Source of the DNA: an uncultured Porphyromonadaceae bacterium
Lineage (GTDB): Bacteria; Bacteroidota; Bacteroidia; Bacteroidales; Muribaculaceae
Direction: 5' to 3'
Assembly (NCBI GenBank): GCA_947175645.1
Contig: CAMWNP010000009.1
Span: forward strand, 1-64,000
DNA: 64,000 nt
Part shown: in pieces, positions 60,966 through 64,000 of the stretch
Numbering within the stretch: the first letter of the stretch is position 1
Layout of the letters: each line of letters starts with the position of its first letter
Notes under the pieces: model-generated
What the model was told of the DNA's origin: nothing
The model's database searches: none
What the model saw: the letters and a program-made list of their open reading frames with translations, nothing else
Program-made: the position numbers and the translations under genes

Positions 60966-61208
60966 TCACACTGCACCGGAATTGCAGTCTCTTTGAAACC
61001 GCTTTATAAGCGAATAGACCTTGCGCTCAGAGATATGATAATTGGTGGCCAGACATGCCACCGCATACGTAACCTTGTCTCCAGTAGCAACCATTCTGTT
61101 GAAGTCAGCGAAAAGGTCGATATAGTCAGTATCCTCAAGCCGGATTCCGGACTTTCTTAATCTTTCAAGCAGTTCTCGGTTGAATTGCAGAATTTCAAAT
61201 ATTGTCAT
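60966..61208 (-). CDS. Small HTH-like phage protein
   Basis: An 80-residue protein from ATG 61208 (MTIFEILQFNRELLERLRKSG...). The C-terminal KVTYAVACLATNYHISERKVYSLIKRFQRDC looks like a helix-turn-helix. It lies between the TS-like gene and the structured RNA region; a regulatory role is inferred only from that. Confidence 0.65.
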   Translation of the reverse strand: MTIFEILQFNRELLERLRKSGIRLEDTDYIDLFADFNRMVATGDKVTYAVACLATNYHISERKVYSLIKRFQRDCNSGAV

Positions 61209-61233
61209 TTCACGTTTTTTTTTTGTAATTTTG
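61202..61233 (+). promoter_or_regulatory. Plus-strand promoter of the structured RNA
   Basis: TTG (61202-61204), 21 nt, then TAATTTTG (61226-61233) reads against the flanking genes. The predicted start at about 61239-61241 lies at the base of the outer stem of the RNA. Confidence 0.6.
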
Positions 61234-61236
61234 CAT

Positions 61237-61361
61237 CGTCTCACTTATAAACACAAACACCACTGGGCGAGTAGAGGGCATTATGCCCCCGGCTCGCGCC
61301 CAGTGGTGTATCGTGTTAAAAGTAAGTGAGACGACTATTTAACAGGCCGGGGGCATTTTTC
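61237..61361 (+). ncRNA. Candidate structured RNA with nested stems and possible pseudoknot/terminator switch
   Basis: Outer stem CGTCTCACTT / AAGTGAGACG (61237-61246 with 61324-61333, perfect 10 bp). Inner stem of 13 perfect pairs, ACACCACTGGGCG / CGCCCAGTGGTGT (61257-61269 with 61297-61309). The apical part ATGCCCCCGGC (61283-61293) is the perfect complement of GCCGGGGGCAT (61346-61356), which is followed directly by TTTTT. So either a pseudoknot or a terminator that competes with the apical hairpin can form. There is no ORF inside, and the promoter lies upstream on the same strand. Function unknown. Confidence 0.6.
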
Positions 61362-61488
61362 ACGCCCTCCCCTAATTATCAAGAGGATCTACTTTGGTTA
61401 TGAAAATATACATAAGTCAAAATATAATCATCTGCTTTAGCATGAAATGTATAATATAGTTAATTTATATATATTTTTTGCTTAGAAA

Positions 61489-61519
61489 TTGCAATAAACA
61501 AAATAAAGCATTATTTTTG
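61489..61519 (+). promoter_or_regulatory. Plus-strand promoter of the short hairpin RNA
   Basis: TTG (61489-61491), 20 nt, then TATTTTTG (61512-61519). Predicted start is about 61526. The preceding 61362-61488 is AT-rich and holds no assured gene. Confidence 0.5.
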
Positions 61520-61525
61520 CATTCA

Positions 61526-61590
61526 AATAATGAGTGGTTGATTCCTAATGGGGGTGACTGAAGCCCCGCTGGACAATCGCTCATTCTTTT
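61526..61590 (+). ncRNA. Candidate short hairpin RNA or terminator
   Basis: The whole predicted 65-nt transcript folds: AATGAGTGGTTG pairs with CAATCGCTCATT (61529-61540 with 61574-61585), a GGGG / CCCC stem closes the interior, and CTTTTTTT follows. It could be a small RNA ending at its own terminator, or only a terminator; it also reaches into the 3' end of the MuF-like gene as antisense. Confidence 0.5.
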
Positions 61591-62891
61591 TTTAATACAT
61601 GATAGATAGTCTCACTACGGTTTTTATATACCTCCATTGTGATTATCCAAGAATCATCACCTTGTATAAGAGAATATTTATTATATCCTGAGACACCACG
61701 ATGCCGTTTAACATCAACATTCTTTCTGTCCTTTGGATTTGATAGGTCTTTCCCTTCTCCAAGGGGACTATGGCGCAAAAACACCATATCGTCGAGATGC
61801 ATCCTGATTGCTTCATACATCTCCGCCTGTTCAAGATCTCGGGCATGCCCTATTGCTCTGCCAAAAGTCTTCTTCGTCTGATAATAAGTGCCGGTCTGAA
61901 GCCTGGATGCTGTAACATTGTTCAGAACAGTTACTTCATTTTTCAGTTCTTTAACGTATTCCCATACTCGTTTTACGGTTTCATAACTCCTGCATGTCCT
62001 AAGGAACCTGCAAGCCTCGCACAGATGATTGTCCGGGATGAACTTGGCGAAGGATATCTTTCCCTTAGCGATATCGCAGTCGCGGCATCGGTGGATGGTA
62101 TAGGGATTATAGTCAGGCACGGTCTTCTGCTCAAGTCCGGGATTGAAACGGAATATACCCTTTGAATCCCTCTGCAGTGCTTCATCACCAAGTCGCATTG
62201 CCTCATCATGAGGAGTGACCGGATACTTTGACTTGCGTACCTGTACGACAGTACACCTGCAGTTCCACCCATTGGGAGGATAGAACTCTGCCCAAAAAGG
62301 ATCAGATGGTGATAGTGTTACTCCATCGAGAGCAGCATGTTCCGGACGCACTTTATCATCCTTCTGAGTTCTGTATTGAAGATTGTACCTGTCTCCGTCC
62401 TGCATGAATCCGTCCCATTTAGCAGCCATTTCAGCCGATGCAGACACGAAATTATATTCTGCCCGTAGGTAGTTGCTGTTATAGGTTTGATCGATACTTC
62501 GAACATCATTCAAAAAGCGTTCGAACGGTTTTCGTTCGCCATTCTCATCGATGAGTGAAGGGAAAGCCTCGTTAAGTTCATGGAAGGTCTTGATCCCGGA
62601 GAATATGAAATCAGAGCGGTGCAACCTTTTACGCATCGCATCTGACATTTCCACTTTCTCAAAAGAGGAATCAAGGACTGATGAATGACTCTCAATGAAT
62701 TCCCGGACTTGAGGCGTTGAGAGGATATCGATAGACAACTGTGCGCCTTCAGTCTTATACACAGCCTTCATCATACTGTCAAAGAGTACGGACAACTGCT
62801 TCCGGAGTTCTTCCTCTCGCTCCTTGCGACCGGCCATGAACACATCGGGTGCGTCCGAAAGCAGCCGGGCATAGCGTTCATGCAGCCCCAC
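61581..62891 (-). CDS. MuF-like phage head protein with possible C-terminal toxin-like domain
   Basis: A 436-residue minor head protein. The Mu F-type domain is marked by RPEHAALDGVTLSPSDPFW and YPPNGWNCRCTVVQV (about 185-215). A CxxC pair twice (CRDCDIAKG and CEACRFLRTC, about 265-297) suggests a zinc ribbon. The C-terminal ~105 residues (RLQTGTYYQTKKTFGRAIGHARDLEQ..., DDSWIITMEVYKNRSETIYHVLKK) resemble the phage-borne Barnase/EndoU/ColicinE5-type nuclease domains that are often fused to MuF proteins, an attribution from pattern only. It lies 14 bp downstream of the portal gene. Confidence 0.8.
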   Translation of the reverse strand: MGLHERYARLLSDAPDVFMAGRKEREEELRKQLSVLFDSMMKAVYKTEGAQLSIDILSTPQVREFIESHSSVLDSSFEKVEMSDAMRKRLHRSDFIFSGIKTFHELNEAFPSLIDENGERKPFERFLNDVRSIDQTYNSNYLRAEYNFVSASAEMAAKWDGFMQDGDRYNLQYRTQKDDKVRPEHAALDGVTLSPSDPFWAEFYPPNGWNCRCTVVQVRKSKYPVTPHDEAMRLGDEALQRDSKGIFRFNPGLEQKTVPDYNPYTIHRCRDCDIAKGKISFAKFIPDNHLCEACRFLRTCRSYETVKRVWEYVKELKNEVTVLNNVTASRLQTGTYYQTKKTFGRAIGHARDLEQAEMYEAIRMHLDDMVFLRHSPLGEGKDLSNPKDRKNVDVKRHRGVSGYNKYSLIQGDDSWIITMEVYKNRSETIYHVLKKE

Positions 62892-62905
62892 ATAGTCAGT
62901 GGGGC

Positions 62906-64000
62906 TTAGTCGAAAAAAGGTGTGCCGTTCTTTTGCTTCTTGTCAGAGTCAGAATCATCATCTCCGTCCTCGTTACCCGAAAGAGAGGAGAAATCGAGCC
63001 TGTTACCGACAGGCATATTGTATTTGTCAGCGAAATAGGACGGGTCAACATCATAACGGTCTGAGATCATAGTCTCATATTGTATCTGTTGCTCGGGAGT
63101 GTAGTCCACAGCGTCATCCCATTCAAAGCGAAGGCCTTTGAGCGGAAAGCCATGCCTGACCATGCGGGGAATCAGTTGATTGTTAACGATGTCGCGAAGC
63201 ATGTCCTTATCCGATTCCACAAGATTCTCGAATACCTTAAGATGGGTCTGTGACTGAGACAAAGATGAACCGTCCTCGATAGTCATGGTCTGACCGATGA
63301 TGAGTTTCGACAGTTCCGAATTGGCACGGTCGATGCGCTTGTCATAGACATTGAAGGCATCCCCCTTACCCGACTCCACGAACTGTACCTCAGTTTCCAT
63401 GCCGGTCACCATTCCGAGATTGTTCCCGGCTTCTTGGATCATCTGTTCAAGTCGTTTCCATTCCTTCGGGTCGCGAGTGGTTGTCTTGGCTACGCGCATA
63501 GGCATGCCGAATATCTCGGCAAACGCATCCCAAAATGCAAGGGCATTCTTTTTGGGAATGGTCTGCTGCGCTGCTTTCAGATATTTGCCAAGATCATCTG
63601 AACGTCCGGCTTCGATAAGCCAATCGGAGAAAGGTGCCTCATGGTAGTCTATACCGGACTTCCAATCGTCTCCGACATTCTGTACACACCGGTGATATTC
63701 CGGAATAACGTGCTTGCGCGGAATGAGATTTACTCCATCATAGCACAAGCAACCGTCACCATCCTGTGTCAGATCACCGAGTTCCACAAGAGAGTGACCC
63801 CACCAACGGGACTCAAGACACAGTTCCATGAGTTGCTTGAACCACGATTGATCGAAATAGTGTCTTGCATCTTCATCTTCATCGCCGGTATTATTAACGA
63901 GTTTGAATGAACGGGACATCACGAATCCTCTCCGCTGATCAATACAGCCGGTGAGGTGGAGATCAACATCCACATCCCTGTATATGTCATAGAGCCGCTG
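62906..64000 (-). CDS. Phage portal protein (DUF935, Mu gp29-like), N-terminus beyond window
   Basis: Portal of the DUF935 family, partial: the frame is open through base 64000 (RLYDIYRDVDVDLHLTG continues across the GTG at 63973), so the N-terminus lies outside the window. Conserved parts: ESRWWGHSLVELGDL, NALAFWDAFAEIFGMPMRVAKTTTRDPKEW, KLIIGQTMTIEDGSSLSQSQTHLKVFENLVESDKDM. It forms the DNA-entry pore of the capsid. Confidence 0.9.
   Translation of the reverse strand, partial: QRLYDIYRDVDVDLHLTGCIDQRRGFVMSRSFKLVNNTGDEDEDARHYFDQSWFKQLMELCLESRWWGHSLVELGDLTQDGDGCLCYDGVNLIPRKHVIPEYHRCVQNVGDDWKSGIDYHEAPFSDWLIEAGRSDDLGKYLKAAQQTIPKKNALAFWDAFAEIFGMPMRVAKTTTRDPKEWKRLEQMIQEAGNNLGMVTGMETEVQFVESGKGDAFNVYDKRIDRANSELSKLIIGQTMTIEDGSSLSQSQTHLKVFENLVESDKDMLRDIVNNQLIPRMVRHGFPLKGLRFEWDDAVDYTPEQQIQYETMISDRYDVDPSYFADKYNMPVGNRLDFSSLSGNEDGDDDSDSDKKQKNGTPFFD

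Larger units (their letters stand above)
48436..64000. mobile_element. Mu-like transposable prophage, left end to beyond the window
   Basis: Contains an HTH repressor, MuA-like DDE transposase, MuB-like ATPase, Gam, GpG-like morphogenesis protein, MuF-like head protein and DUF935 portal, which define a Mu-like phage. The left boundary is placed at the TG of TGGGGCACAAAACG (48436), because the RHS frame ends at 48433 and end-type repeats begin there; Mu-type ends start with TG. The right end, tail and lysis genes lie past base 64000. The exact boundary is an inference. Confidence 0.85.

Noticed and set aside
61400-61459. Tiny hydrophobic plus-strand peptide of 19 residues between the two candidate RNAs, possibly a type I toxin
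   Set aside because: The stretch is very AT-rich, the ribosome-binding site is poorly spaced, and such a short frame is expected by chance.
48436-64000. Search for a diversity-generating retroelement or retron in the prophage
   Set aside because: No reverse transcriptase frame and no template/variable repeat pair is visible in the part of the phage inside the window.

Overview
The window looks like a chromosome segment of an anaerobic Bacteroidales bacterium, most likely Muribaculaceae or a relative. The reasons are the TAnnTTTG promoter boxes with an upstream TTG, the weak Shine-Dalgarno sites, BspA-like and RHS proteins of Bacteroidetes type, an OstA-like/PpiC/TamB envelope set, a SufBCDS cluster without SufE, and DUF3127. 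The family assignment is an inference from sequence character, because no 16S gene is present.

Layout. 1-2.3 kb: the 3' end of a C10 (streptopain-like) cysteine protease followed by a serpin lipoprotein, a probable protease-inhibitor pair. 2.4-8.0 kb: Fe-type superoxide dismutase between two inverted repeat elements, a DUF3127 protein with an SSB-like C-terminal tip, an outer-membrane barrel, a D-2-hydroxyacid dehydrogenase, DUF695, and dnaJ-grpE. 8.2-20.7 kb: a long minus-strand run that reads PpiC/SurA-like isomerase, OstA-like protein, M18 aminopeptidase, argD, tail-less SSB, CvpA, sufB, sufC, sufD, sufS, a lipoprotein and ispE. 20.9-27.4 kb: an outer-membrane barrel, TamB and a Bcr/CflA drug transporter. 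27.4-29.3 kb: an AT-rich accessory patch with an orphan promoter, a possible HNH-type nuclease and a BspA fragment. 29.4-43 kb: a U32 peptidase, a membrane-anchored pseudokinase with a GNAT-like protein, pyrH-frr, a radical SAM protein, an LD-carboxypeptidase, an EmrAB/TolC-type efflux operon, a 411-bp MITE-like element with 34-bp terminal inverted repeats, and pnp.

43-48.4 kb: an RHS/YD-repeat protein with an unrecognised C-terminal domain, followed by two homologous small membrane proteins (candidate immunity proteins). The RHS reading frame runs open, without a start codon, up to about 48433. There it meets what looks like the left end of a transposable Mu-like prophage that fills the rest of the window and continues past its end.

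Prophage (about 48436 to beyond 64000). The left-end repeats, a leftward HTH repressor, a palindromic operator on the early promoter, small early genes, a tRNA-like gene with an enlarged anticodon arm, MuA-like transposase, MuB-like ATPase, Gam and a GpG-like morphogenesis protein lie mostly on the plus strand. The strand then switches: a D12 adenine methylase, a thymidylate-synthase-fold protein carrying the Asn-to-Asp change typical of dCMP hydroxymethylases, a MuF-type head protein with a possible toxin-like C-terminus, and the DUF935 portal are on the minus strand. Between the last groups are two plus-strand candidate structured RNAs (61237-61361 and 61526-61590), each with its own promoter-like sequence. 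The methylase/TS-like pair and these RNAs are the most interesting items here.
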